From Rhodothermales bacterium (GTDB taxonomy: Bacteria > Bacteroidota > Rhodothermia > Rhodothermales > Bin80): DNA of 39,642 nt. Positions 17,466-26,112 of the stretch are shown here, piece after piece. Location of the stretch: the NCBI GenBank assembly GCA_012271205.1, contig JAAXGT010000155.1:1-39642 (forward strand), written 5' to 3'. Numbering within the stretch: the stretch's first letter is position 1; each line of letters starts with the position of its first letter. A program made the translations under genes and the position numbers. The notes below the pieces were generated by a model. That model saw only the letters and a list, made by a program, of their open reading frames with translations, did not search any database and had not been told where the DNA came from.

Positions 17466-17618
17466 CCTGAATTCTTCACGGGTACCTTGACTGATTTCGA
17501 GTGTCTTCAACGGACGTCCCAAGGGCACAGGTCTCTTCCTCGTTCAGGTGGATGAGAGAGAAGAGACCCTGCCGTCACAAAGATATCATGAAATCAAAAA
17601 GACACGACACTGGCGGCA
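17466..17618 (-). repeat. IS630-like 5' end remnant, inverted copy of 13134-13265
   Basis: Read on the minus strand, this segment aligns with the plus strand at about 13134-13265. Shared blocks in the same order are gccagtgt, gatatc, cgaggaagag, tccgttgaagacac, tcagt-aag and gtgaagaa-tca. The left copy leads into a recognisable IS630 helix-turn-helix; this one decays into stops below about 17460. The two copies face each other across the ATPase/effector pair. Indels of up to about ten bases lie between the blocks, so this is an old copy. Confidence 0.55.
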
Positions 17619-17651
17619 CCTCCTTATAATCATCATGATTAGGACATTACA

Positions 17652-20510
17652 CTAATGGGCCGGGGCACACTCGCGCTCGAAGATCTCCCGCAGGATGGCT
17701 CCGGTATACGTGTCCTGCTTCGCGAGCGCTTCGGGCGTACCTGCATAGAGTATTTCGCCCCCGGCATCCCCCCCTTCCGGTCCCATGTCAATAATGTAGT
17801 CCGCCACCTTGATCACATCGGGATTATGCTCAATCACAAGCACGGTGTTGCCCTTGTCAACCAAGGCCTGCAAAACGGCCAGAAGATGCCGAATGTCTTC
17901 AAAGTGCAGACCCGTGGTCGGCTCATCCAATAAATACAGCGTATCCCCACGCCCGGGACGGGAAAGCTCTTTTGAGAGTTTTACACGCTGCGCTTCCCCC
18001 CCGGAAATCGTAGTGGACTGCTGACCCAGCCGGATGTACCCCAGCCCGACCGACTGGAGCATCCGTAATTTGCGCGCGATCTTCGGCAGATTTGCGAAAA
18101 ACTCTGCGGCTTCATCCACCCGCATGTCCAGTACATCCGCGATGGTCTTGCCTTTGTAAACGATTTCGAGCGTCTCCGCATTGTAACGCCGGCCGTTGCA
18201 CGTTTCACACTCGACATAAACGTCGGGCAAAAAATTCATTTCCAGCCGCATGATACCCGCACCGGAACACGTTTCGCATCTCCCATCCGACACATTGAAG
18301 GAAAAGCGTCCCGGTTTGTATCCTCGAAGCCTCGATTCAGGCAGATGAGCAAAAAGATCTCGAATTGGAGTAAAAAGATTGATATAGGTTGCCGGGTTGG
18401 AGCGTGGAGTACGGCCAATCGGCTTCTGATCAATGTCAATAATCTTCGAGATTTGATGGTATCCGCCCACTTTACTGTGGGACAGCGGAGGATTTGCGAC
18501 GGCTTGGCCGATCAATTGCGCAATGGCCGGAAAAAACGTCTGGTTGATGAGCGAGCTCTTTCCTGAACCACTGACACCCGTTACACAGATGAAAAGACCC
18601 AGGGGCAATACCAGATCGATGTTCTTGAGATTGTGGCCGCACGCACCCTTAAGAACGATGCGCCGGTGGTCCATGTCGCGGCGTCTACGAGGGGTTTCTA
18701 TGCTGCGCCTACCCTTCAGATACTGGGCCGTCAAACTTGCATCGGTGTGATTGTCACTATGCAATTCGGCTGGTGTGCCGGCGCATACCAAATAACCGCC
18801 GTGTTCTCCTGCGCCCGGGCCCAGATCGATTACATAGTCGGCGGCTTCGATCATGTCGCGATCGTGCTCCACTACCAGCACAGAGTTTCCCAAATCGCGC
18901 AAGTGGCGCAGAGACCTTATCAGTTTGCGATTGTCTCGCGCATGAAGCCCGATCGACGGTTCGTCCAGAACGTACAACACACCCGTCAATTGCGTCCCGA
19001 TTTGTGTTGCCAGGCGTATGCGCTGACTCTCTCCGCCGGACAGGGTCGCTGAAGGCCGACTGAGCTTTAAGTATCCAACCCCTACTTCAATCATGAAGGA
19101 AACCCGTTCGCGGATCTCCTTGAGTATTGGCGTTGCAATAATGGCCTGACGGTGGCCGAACTTTACGGTCTCCAGAAAATCACGCAAAGCAAAAAGATCC
19201 AATGCTGTCAGATCCCCAATCGTACGATCTCCGACGCGGTACGACAGGGCCTCCGCTTTCAACCTGGTACCCTTGCAGGTCTGGCACTTGGCCTTGCTGC
19301 GCAGCGGGCTTAGCCAGCGCGCCTTTGCCTTGCCGGCCGTGGTATATTCATGGTCCAGATGTCCATAAAGTCCGTGAAACGGCGCCTCGTATCGGTAAGT
19401 GGATCCCGGAAGCGTGATCTGGTAGTACGTACGGCTGCCAAACAGCAGTTCCTGCCATGCCTCTGATGGCAACTCTTCCAGCGGTGTCGAAAACGTACAA
19501 TTGTACTTCTTGAGGACCGCAGCCAGGAAACTGAATACAAGCCCACCCGATTTTGGCTTGCCGAGTGGCACAATGGCCCCTTCCTGTATGGAAAGGTTGC
19601 GGTTGGGAATCACGCGACTCTCCACCCAGCTTTCACTTTCGCCCAGCCCTCTGCATGCCGGACAAGCCCCGTAAGTGGAGTTGAATGAAAACGTATTGGG
19701 CGAAGCCTCGGTGTATGATTCGCCAGTTTCGGAATCATACAAATGGCGGCTGAAGACGCGAACCTCCGCATTGGGCAGGGCTAAAAAGAGCACGCCGTCA
19801 CCCAGTTCAAGCGCTGTGTGAACACTTTGCTTCACACGCTCTGTGACGTTGCCTTCCAGCTTTATCCGATCGACCACGACTTGGATATCATGCGTTTTGT
19901 AACGCTGAAGCTGCATGCCGGGCTCGATTTCGCGAATCTGCTTATTTACACGGACCCGTGTAAAGCCCTGGCCCGCGATTTTTTCAAAGAGCTCGCGGTA
20001 ATGTCCTTTGCGTGCCTTGACCACCGGGGCCAGAATCGTGAACACGCTCCCGGCCGGATAGTCTAGCAGCGCTTCGACGATTTCCTCGGCAGATTGACGG
20101 GTGAGCGGTTTGCCGGAAACGGCGGAGAAGGATGTAGCCGCACGGGCATAGAGCAGCCGTAGAAGATCATACACCTCCGTCACGGTTCCAACGGTCGAAC
20201 GGGGATTCCGGGAAACGGTCTTCTGCTCTATGGCGATGACCGGAGACAGGCCATCGATCTGGTCCACATCCGGTCGCTCCAGCATGCCCATATACTGCCG
20301 GGCATAGGCGCTGAGACTCTCCATGTAGCGCCGCTGACCCTCCGCATAAACGGTATCGAAGGCCAGTGAGCTCTTGCCTGAGCCGGAAAGTCCCGTCACG
20401 ACCACCAACCGGTCACGCGGAATATCCAGGTTTATATTCTTAAGATTGTGTTCTCTTGCACCGCGAACGGTAATGAAGTGCTCCGGTGCCGTCACGCAGT
20501 CTGTTGACAT
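17652..20510 (-). CDS. uvrA: excinuclease ABC subunit A
   Basis: DNA damage-recognition ATPase of nucleotide excision repair, working with UvrB and UvrC. The protein has 952 residues from the ATG at 20510; a TTG at 20540 would add ten residues. Two ABC modules are visible: the first Walker [21 protein letters not shown] near residue 35 with signature [12 protein letters not shown], and the second [16 protein letters not shown] with signature [15 protein letters not shown] and [15 protein letters not shown]. Zinc-binding cysteines appear as [17 protein letters not shown] and [17 protein letters not shown]. The length is normal for the family. It is the last gene of a minus-strand pair with rpoZ, 33 bases downstream of it (from the ATG). 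Intact. Confidence 0.97.
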   Translation of the reverse strand: MSTDCVTAPEHFITVRGAREHNLKNINLDIPRDRLVVVTGLSGSGKSSLAFDTVYAEGQRRYMESLSAYARQYMGMLERPDVDQIDGLSPVIAIEQKTVSRNPRSTVGTVTEVYDLLRLLYARAATSFSAVSGKPLTRQSAEEIVEALLDYPAGSVFTILAPVVKARKGHYRELFEKIAGQGFTRVRVNKQIREIEPGMQLQRYKTHDIQVVVDRIKLEGNVTERVKQSVHTALELGDGVLFLALPNAEVRVFSRHLYDSETGESYTEASPNTFSFNSTYGACPACRGLGESESWVESRVIPNRNLSIQEGAIVPLGKPKSGGLVFSFLAAVLKKYNCTFSTPLEELPSEAWQELLFGSRTYYQITLPGSTYRYEAPFHGLYGHLDHEYTTAGKAKARWLSPLRSKAKCQTCKGTRLKAEALSYRVGDRTIGDLTALDLFALRDFLETVKFGHRQAIIATPILKEIRERVSFMIEVGVGYLKLSRPSATLSGGESQRIRLATQIGTQLTGVLYVLDEPSIGLHARDNRKLIRSLRHLRDLGNSVLVVEHDRDMIEAADYVIDLGPGAGEHGGYLVCAGTPAELHSDNHTDASLTAQYLKGRRSIETPRRRRDMDHRRIVLKGACGHNLKNIDLVLPLGLFICVTGVSGSGKSSLINQTFFPAIAQLIGQAVANPPLSHSKVGGYHQISKIIDIDQKPIGRTPRSNPATYINLFTPIRDLFAHLPESRLRGYKPGRFSFNVSDGRCETCSGAGIMRLEMNFLPDVYVECETCNGRRYNAETLEIVYKGKTIADVLDMRVDEAAEFFANLPKIARKLRMLQSVGLGYIRLGQQSTTISGGEAQRVKLSKELSRPGRGDTLYLLDEPTTGLHFEDIRHLLAVLQALVDKGNTVLVIEHNPDVIKVADYIIDMGPEGGDAGGEILYAGTPEALAKQDTYTGAILREIFERECAPAH

Positions 20511-20543
20511 GTCCGCGCCAGGCACGGATCGAAAGGCCAAGTA

Positions 20544-20846
20544 CTAGTCTTCAGTCTCCGCGGTTGGATCCCGGAAGTAAATTTCGGAATTAAACATTTC
20601 GCCGATCGCCATCTCGGTAGGCTCAGGTAGAACCTCATGCTCAACAGAAATGCGGCGCTGCTCCTCCTGAAACCTAGGATCTTCCAATTCAGGATCAAAG
20701 CCTTCAAAATACGCGAGGCGTATGTCCAAGTCTGCCTTCATCTTGGATGCAATCTGACGTGAACGCTTGGACAATATGGCAACCGTCTCAAACAGGTTAC
20801 CCGTTTGTGCCACAAGGGCACCCACATCAATGGTCTTGATTGCCAT
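20544..20846 (-). CDS. rpoZ: RNA polymerase omega subunit (Bacteroidota type)
   Basis: Small Rpb6/omega-like protein of 100 residues. It starts [20 protein letters not shown] and continues [20 protein letters not shown], the pattern typical of the Bacteroidota omega family ('KTID...LA..TGN.YEA..V.AKRARQI'). It promotes RNA polymerase assembly through the beta-prime subunit. It lies directly upstream of uvrA on the same strand and is divergent from the PrcB-like gene, with 34 bases between starts, so both promoters must be compact or overlapping. Confidence 0.85.
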   Translation of the reverse strand: MAIKTIDVGALVAQTGNLFETVAILSKRSRQIASKMKADLDIRLAYFEGFDPELEDPRFQEEQRRISVEHEVLPEPTEMAIGEMFNSEIYFRDPTAETED

Positions 20847-20880
20847 TACCGGGGGATTTGACTAGCCTAAAACCAATTAC

Positions 20881-21393
20881 ATGCACTTGCCTTCGTACAG
20901 TTCCCTTCGACACCCAATTCGTGTCGCGTTCGCCATTCTGCTAACCAGCCTGCTCAGCACGGGCTGCGCGCATGAGCAAGCCGGAGAAACTGAACCCGAA
21001 GACTTCCCTGAATTCCTCCAGTTCGCCCGCCTGGGGCGCGGGATTCAGGCCCACATTGATACGACATTGCGATTGATCTCCGATCCAGCTGTGTGGACGG
21101 CCTATCAGGATTCCCTTCAGCCGATAATCCCGTTCGAGGCAGTAGATTTTTTGAGAGAAATGGTGCTGCTGGCCGCACTTCCAGTGCCCACTGGCGGGTA
21201 CGACCTGCGTATTGAATACGTCGAAGCCCTGAACGACACTATAACCGTAACGTATCGCCTGTTTATGCCGGGGACAGACTGTCGGAATGCTGACGCTCCA
21301 GGGGTAGTCTTTGATGTGGCCCGGTTGGAGTACAAGGAGGGCGTATTACGCTTTGTTCAGGAGCGCGAGTTCCTAAAGTGCACCGAGTCCTGA
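20881..21393 (+). CDS. lipoprotein with PrcB-like C-terminal domain
   Basis: Lipoprotein of 170 residues; the signal peptide ends at the lipobox LSTGC (Cys29). The mature region has the PrcB C-terminal pattern: an opening 'IS..A.W..Y', then VDFLREMVLLAALPVPTGGY, then DLRIEYVEAL and a run of beta strands (ITVTYRLFMPG). PrcB-type domains are found in secreted proteins and some protease complexes of Bacteroidota; the role here is unknown. It converges with the ABC ATPase gene, with one base between stops, leaving no room for a separate terminator. Confidence 0.65.
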   Translation: MHLPSYSSLRHPIRVAFAILLTSLLSTGCAHEQAGETEPEDFPEFLQFARLGRGIQAHIDTTLRLISDPAVWTAYQDSLQPIIPFEAVDFLREMVLLAALPVPTGGYDLRIEYVEALNDTITVTYRLFMPGTDCRNADAPGVVFDVARLEYKEGVLRFVQEREFLKCTES

Positions 21394-21394
21394 G

Positions 21395-22132
21395 CTACGC
21401 AGCCAAGTCGTGGTGTGCCAGCGAGGGATTCTCGACGCGCGTATCGCTCTCGATAAGACCATCCCGCAGACGGATGACACGCCGGGCGTGCTGGGCCACG
21501 GCTTCTTCGTGTGTGACCACCATGAGCGTGTTGCCCCGGCGGTAAAGCATTTCAAAAAGCAGCATGATCTCTTCGCCCGTACGCGTGTCGAGGTTGCCCG
21601 TTGGCTCATCCGCCAAAAGCAGCGACGGATTGTTGACGAGTGCCCGGGCCACAGCGACACGTTGCCGCTGACCGCCAGAGAGCTCGTTGGGTTTGTGGAT
21701 CATGCGATCTGCCAGCCCGACCTGATCCAAGGCGCGCTCGGCCATCTGGCGACGCTGCCCGCGTGTCTTGCCGGAATATATGAGCGGCAGCTCAACGTTC
21801 TGAAGGCAGCTGACACGAGGCAGCAAATTGAAGGTCTGGAATACAAATCCAACCTCACGGTTGCGAATTTCTGCAAGCTCGTCATCTTCCATCTCACCCA
21901 CATTGTTGCCCCGCAGGTGATAGGTGCCTTCCGTGGGAGTATCCAGGCAACCAATCATATTCATGAGCGTCGATTTACCTGAACCCGAAGGCCCCATGAC
22001 TGCAACAAACTCATTGGGGTACACGTCGAGACTTACCCCGTCGAGTGCATGCACGGCCTCGGCGCCCATGGGATAAATCTTTTTGACGTCCCGCAGCGCA
22101 ATCAGCGGCCGTGTGGAAGTGACAGCGTCCAT
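21395..22132 (-). CDS. MacB/LolD-type ABC transporter ATP-binding protein
   Basis: Cytoplasmic ATPase subunit of 245 residues. Walker A is [17 protein letters not shown]-loop [14 protein letters not shown], signature [15 protein letters not shown], Walker [13 protein letters not shown], and switch His [14 protein letters not shown]. This pattern is typical of MacB/LolD/FtsE-like ATPases that pair with an FtsX-type permease. It is the third gene after tolC and the adaptor (spacing 9 bases), so the three should form one efflux operon. The expected permease is not in this window: the next minus-strand gene is rpoZ, more than 500 bases away. Confidence 0.9.
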   Translation of the reverse strand: MDAVTSTRPLIALRDVKKIYPMGAEAVHALDGVSLDVYPNEFVAVMGPSGSGKSTLMNMIGCLDTPTEGTYHLRGNNVGEMEDDELAEIRNREVGFVFQTFNLLPRVSCLQNVELPLIYSGKTRGQRRQMAERALDQVGLADRMIHKPNELSGGQRQRVAVARALVNNPSLLLADEPTGNLDTRTGEEIMLLFEMLYRRGNTLMVVTHEEAVAQHARRVIRLRDGLIESDTRVENPSLAHHDLAA

Positions 22133-22141
22133 ATCAGAATG

Positions 22142-23536
22142 TTACTGATCGGCGGTTCCAAACCTGTTGCGTTCCCGTATCAGCTCCCCATCTTCAAGCG
22201 TTCGACTAACCGCACTGTAGGGCCCCGTTACGATCCGGTCACCTTCCGCGAGACCGGACTTAATTTCAAAAAAGCGATCATCCGCAATGCCAGTCTCCAC
22301 TACCGTGGCACGGGCCTTGTTTTCCCCATCCACGACAAAGACCATCTTGCGCAAATCCTCTCTTCCGCCTTCATTTTCCGCCGCCTCATCTTTGCGGGAA
22401 TCACGGACACTTGTGGAATCCTGACTGGAGGCTGCCCGCCTTGCACGCTGTCTCCGGATCGTAGTAAAATCACGCACGGTGACACTCTGAATGGGCACGG
22501 ACACCACGTCTGGCACTGTATTGGTATAAATGTCCACCGTGCCACTCATACCCGGCCTGAAGCTGGGAAAGTCTTCAGCCGGCGGGGTTTCGCCGACGAG
22601 GCCTGCACTGGATCCGGCTTCGACCCAAGCGCCTGCATTATGTGGATCCAGAATCCGCACCTTGACCGGGAAGTTCGTTACCTGCTCCTGAAAAGAGCTG
22701 CCCTGAAGACGGGCGGAGTTGGCAATTTCTGTTATCACCCCCTTGAATGCACGCTCCGGGTATGCGTCCACTTCTATCGACGCCGTGTCGCCCAGTGCCA
22801 CATTGACCACGTCATTCTCGCTGACTTCCACTTCGAGCTCCATCTGGTCCAGGCGGGCGATGGTCATTACGCTCGTACCGGCCTGGAGCTCATTGCCGGT
22901 CACGCGCTCACCAAGCTCGACCTCCAGCTTGCTTATTGTGCCGGACATGGGAGCATACAGGGCCGTCTTGTTCAGCTCCTCCTTGGCCTCGCGAAGCAAG
23001 GCCTCTGAACTCTGGACCGAATACACCGCGGCATCCAGACTGCTCTGAGCAATCTCATACTGCGTATTGGTCTGCTGATACTCCACTTCGGCGATATGCT
23101 TGGCTTCAAACAGCTGGCGCTGACGTTCCAGCTCCACGCGTTTTAGCAGCATGTCCGCCTGGCGCTGTGCCTTTTGGGCATGTGCCTGCTTCAGATTGGC
23201 CTCCGCCTGCTCGACCCGCGCAACATAATAATCCGGCTTTATCCGGGCCAAGAGCTGCCCCCTTTGCACCTGCTGCCCTTCGATCACCGGCAGTTCCACA
23301 ATTTCACCCGACACATCCGGACTTATTACAATCTCAACTTCCGGCTGCACACGACCGGAGGCGGTAACCACTTGTGTGATGGTACGGATCTGAGCTTCTG
23401 TGACTTCAACCGACTCGCCACCCGAATTCGGGTCCATGAAGCGACTGGCTACGAGACCCAGAATCAGTACGACGATTACGCCACCCACCAGTACGAATAT
23501 CAGGCGCCGTGTCCGTTTCTTTTTCCTTTTGGCCAT
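22142..23536 (-). CDS. periplasmic adaptor (MacA/HlyD-type membrane fusion protein)
   Basis: Membrane fusion protein of 464 residues from the ATG at 23536; a TTG at 23554 gives six more residues. After a Lys/Arg-rich start comes one membrane segment (about 12-30: LIFVLVGGVIVVLILGLVAS). Then follow a lipoyl-type half (VTASGRVQPEVEIVISPDVSG), a long helical hairpin rich in Gln/Ala/Glu (RVEQAEANLKQAHAQKAQRQ...), the second lipoyl half (ALYAPMSGTISKLEVELGE), and a beta-barrel domain. A charged low-complexity stretch (SKDEAAENEGGRED-like) precedes the last domain. It bridges an inner-membrane transporter and TolC. Gene order tolC-adaptor-ATPase. Confidence 0.9.
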   Translation of the reverse strand: MAKRKKKRTRRLIFVLVGGVIVVLILGLVASRFMDPNSGGESVEVTEAQIRTITQVVTASGRVQPEVEIVISPDVSGEIVELPVIEGQQVQRGQLLARIKPDYYVARVEQAEANLKQAHAQKAQRQADMLLKRVELERQRQLFEAKHIAEVEYQQTNTQYEIAQSSLDAAVYSVQSSEALLREAKEELNKTALYAPMSGTISKLEVELGERVTGNELQAGTSVMTIARLDQMELEVEVSENDVVNVALGDTASIEVDAYPERAFKGVITEIANSARLQGSSFQEQVTNFPVKVRILDPHNAGAWVEAGSSAGLVGETPPAEDFPSFRPGMSGTVDIYTNTVPDVVSVPIQSVTVRDFTTIRRQRARRAASSQDSTSVRDSRKDEAAENEGGREDLRKMVFVVDGENKARATVVETGIADDRFFEIKSGLAEGDRIVTGPYSAVSRTLEDGELIRERNRFGTADQ

Positions 23537-23563
23537 GATGTGATGGTTATGCAATGCAAAGCT

Positions 23564-24949
23564 CTACTCAAAGAGCGGCTGTGAAGGATCCAAGACGCCC
23601 GTGTAGTAGTCGATCAGGCGTTTCCGGACAAAAAATGTATACCTTGCGCGCACACTTTGCCGTGACGCATTCACGAAATCGGACTGGGCTTGCGTAAGTT
23701 CGACCAGCGTACCTGCACCGACATTGTATCGTTCGCGTGCAGCTTCCAGCGCCTGCTCTCTCCAGGCCAACTGTTCATCCGTCACCTGCAATTGCTTTTC
23801 CGAAGTCAGGTACTCCAAATACGCCTGCCGCACCTCCAAGCCGATGCTCTGGCGCAGATTCTCATAACCCAGACGCGCATTGTCGTAATCTATTTGGGCG
23901 CGCTGAATTGTACTTCGGGTCAGTAAACGCCGGAACAGCGGAAGACTAATCTGAAGCCCTATGGATTCAGACCGATTGTTCTTGAGTTGCTCGTTAAAAT
24001 CATTTCCCGGAATGCGCGTCAGCCCACTGTTAAAGCTCGTAGCGGCGGACAGCGACATCGAAACTGATGGCAACCTGCTTCCGCGCGCCTCCCGGATGCC
24101 TTGTTCGTTGACCGCAATCAGCGTCTCCTGGGCACGCAAGTCCATACGACGGTCCAGTGCGTGACGCAAAAGCTCATCAATATTGAAGGATTCGGGTACG
24201 AGCGGAATGTCCTCCACGTCCGGGACTACAAATTCATACAAACCAAACGGGTCCAACTGCAACGTTGCAATGAGGCTGGCTTCCGCAACCTGACTTTGTC
24301 GCTCAACTTCCAAAATAGAAAGCTCAGCGCTGGCTACCTGAGCACGCTGCATATAAAGATCAGAAACGGGCCGGGTGCCAACCCGGACGAATTCTTCGAT
24401 CTGCCTCAGGAGTTGCTGCTGTGCAGCCAGATTCTCCTGCTGTACCGCAATCTGCTCACGCTGCTCAATATAACTGAGGAACTGGCCGGCCACAGTAAAC
24501 ACGACCCACTGTCGCTGCCGCTCGAGATCAAAATCCCCCGCCGTGACGGCGAGCTGGCTTTGCTTCAGACGAGCGAAATCCGCAAGGCCATTGAAAAGTG
24601 TGATACTGGAGCTGGCACCGATGCTGAACCGATCGTTAGTTGTCGTGCGCAATTCGCCTACGTTCTGATCAAAAGACAAACCAAAACTACGCCCTGCACT
24701 CGAAAATGAACTCAGGCTGGGCAAGAAGGCCGCACGCGAAGTTCGAACACCAATCTCTTGAAGGCGCACACTGTTGATGCGTTGCCGCAATTGATAATTC
24801 TGGTCCAGCGCAATGCGGACGGCCTCGTCAAACGTGATCTGCTGAGCCTCTTGGGCCATGACAGCGAGCGACAGCGACAACAGTGCAATCATGCAGGCGG
24901 CACGTAGCGCAAATCGCTGCCAAAAGGTCGTCAGGGCGTTCAGAGTCAT
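23564..24949 (-). CDS. TolC-family outer-membrane efflux protein
   Basis: Outer-membrane channel of 461 residues with a signal peptide (ends AVMAQ). Two homologous halves of long helices are visible: 'AVRIALDQNYQLRQRINSVR', 'GASSSITLFNGLADFARLKQ' and later 'ISLPLFRRLLTRSTIQRAQI', 'ERYNVGAGTLVELTQAQSDF', which are the characteristic repeats of the TolC family. It is first in the operon with the adaptor and ABC ATPase; the exported substrate is unknown. It may serve as the exit duct for a tripartite pump whose permease lies elsewhere. Confidence 0.92.
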   Translation of the reverse strand: MTLNALTTFWQRFALRAACMIALLSLSLAVMAQEAQQITFDEAVRIALDQNYQLRQRINSVRLQEIGVRTSRAAFLPSLSSFSSAGRSFGLSFDQNVGELRTTTNDRFSIGASSSITLFNGLADFARLKQSQLAVTAGDFDLERQRQWVVFTVAGQFLSYIEQREQIAVQQENLAAQQQLLRQIEEFVRVGTRPVSDLYMQRAQVASAELSILEVERQSQVAEASLIATLQLDPFGLYEFVVPDVEDIPLVPESFNIDELLRHALDRRMDLRAQETLIAVNEQGIREARGSRLPSVSMSLSAATSFNSGLTRIPGNDFNEQLKNNRSESIGLQISLPLFRRLLTRSTIQRAQIDYDNARLGYENLRQSIGLEVRQAYLEYLTSEKQLQVTDEQLAWREQALEAARERYNVGAGTLVELTQAQSDFVNASRQSVRARYTFFVRKRLIDYYTGVLDPSQPLFE

Positions 24950-24971
24950 GGATTCGGTCGATGGTTGGTGC

Positions 24972-24980
24972 CAAAGTATA
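24972..24980 (-). promoter_or_regulatory. promoter-like TATACTTTG upstream of the efflux operon
   Basis: On the minus strand TATACTTTG lies 23 bases before the TolC start. It resembles both a sigma-70 -10 hexamer and, with one extra base, the Bacteroidota TAnnTTTG element. No perfectly spaced -35 is visible (TTGAAT is about 13 bases upstream of it). Weak call. Confidence 0.3.
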
Positions 24981-25136
24981 TGTGTGCTAACGAATTCAAC
25001 AGCACAATTAGCATGCCAATCAAGGTGGCCCTGTGATTACCGTATGCAGTCCCGTGCCATTACGTGCCGAATACAGGACTTGTTACGCGCTGCAACAGGT
25101 GCTTCGGTTTGACCACCAGTATTTTCGGAGCACACC

Positions 25137-25164
25137 GGGATGCTCTAGACGAAAATCGCATCCC
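25137..25164. terminator. hairpin downstream of the sigma factor gene
   Basis: GGGATGC (25137-25143) and GCATCCC (25158-25164) form a perfect 7-bp stem with a 14-base loop, 18 bases past the sigma factor stop. There is no clear U-tract on either side, so it is a terminator-like hairpin rather than a proven intrinsic terminator. Confidence 0.35.
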
Positions 25165-25181
25165 ATCGATTCCGCGCTATT

Positions 25182-26021
25182 TCAACCAATATGCACTTTG
25201 AGATCTTCACGACGGTGTTTCTGCCGCAACTTTCGAAGAGCCTTCTCCTTGATTTGACGTACGCGTTCACGTGTAAGATCAAAGCGTAAGCCAATTTCCT
25301 CCAATGTCAGTGGATGTTCCCGGCCAATCCCGAAATAAAGCCGGGTTATTTCAGCCTCACGTGGATGCAGATTGCTGAGTGCAACCTCAATGTCAATCTT
25401 GATGGACTCGCCCAGTAGCGTTTCGTCCGGCGCGACAGAGTCATTGCTCGGCAGCACATCCAGCAGGCTGTTGTCATCATCCTCATTGAAAGGAGCATCC
25501 ATTGACAGATGACGCCCCGAATGCTGCATGGCCTCGCGCACTTTCTCCACATCAATCCCCAATTCGTTTGCCAACTCCTCGAGATTGGGCTTGCGCTCAT
25601 TACGCTGCGCGAGCCGGGCACTAGTCTTGCGGATCTTGCTGATTGTACCAATTCGATTGAGCGGAAGCCGTACCACCCGGCCCTGCTCCGCCAAGGCCTG
25701 CAGTATGGACTGCCGAATCCACCAGACGGCGTACGAAATGAATTTGAAGCCACGTGTTTCATCAAAACGCTTGGCCGCCTTGATCAGGCCGTAATTGCCT
25801 TCGTTTATCAAGTCTGTCAAGTGCAGGCCTTGGCCCTGATATTTCTTGGCCACCGACACAACAAACCTCAGATTGGCACGCGTAAGTTTTAACAGGGCTT
25901 CTTCATCCCCTTCCTTGATCCGCCGGGCCAGTTCCGCCTCTTCTGCCGGGGTAACCAGGTCGATTTGCCCGATCTCCTTCAAATACTGATCCAGCATACG
26001 CTGGCGACGAGGGACATACAT
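25182..26021 (-). CDS. rpoD: housekeeping-type sigma-70 factor, short form
   Basis: Sigma factor of 279 residues from the ATG at 26021; an upstream extension in the same frame lies in the terminator of the neighbouring gene and is not protein-like. It lacks region 1.1 and the non-conserved region, as is normal for Bacteroidota primary sigma factors. Region 1.2 is [16 protein letters not shown]. Region 2 has [37 protein letters not shown] and [17 protein letters not shown]. Regions 3 and 4 end with [20 protein letters not shown] and [15 protein letters not shown]. This should direct RNA polymerase to housekeeping promoters. A single-gene unit on the minus strand. Confidence 0.88.
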   Translation of the reverse strand: MYVPRRQRMLDQYLKEIGQIDLVTPAEEAELARRIKEGDEEALLKLTRANLRFVVSVAKKYQGQGLHLTDLINEGNYGLIKAAKRFDETRGFKFISYAVWWIRQSILQALAEQGRVVRLPLNRIGTISKIRKTSARLAQRNERKPNLEELANELGIDVEKVREAMQHSGRHLSMDAPFNEDDDNSLLDVLPSNDSVAPDETLLGESIKIDIEVALSNLHPREAEITRLYFGIGREHPLTLEEIGLRFDLTRERVRQIKEKALRKLRQKHRREDLKVHIG

Positions 26022-26059
26022 GAACGCGCTGCTTCGATAGGTAGACTGACTGGGGAAAA

Positions 26060-26111
26060 TGCCGGATACCTTGAAAAGGTTTACAGTACCGCCGCAGGGA
26101 AAGATCCGGCA
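26060..26111 (-). terminator. probable terminator after the FG-GAP/choice-of-anchor B gene
   Basis: Starting two bases past the stop, tgccggat and atccggca make a perfect 8-bp stem. The 36-base loop contains a second small hairpin (accttttcaaggt). In the minus direction the stem is followed by attttcccc, a short T-run. It would separate the upstream gene from the sigma factor gene. Confidence 0.45.
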
Positions 26112-26112
26112 C

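Noticed and set aside
22049-23008. 319-codon plus-strand open frame over the efflux adaptor
   Set aside because: Antisense shadow of the ATPase and adaptor genes; His/Cys-rich composition typical of a reversed frame.
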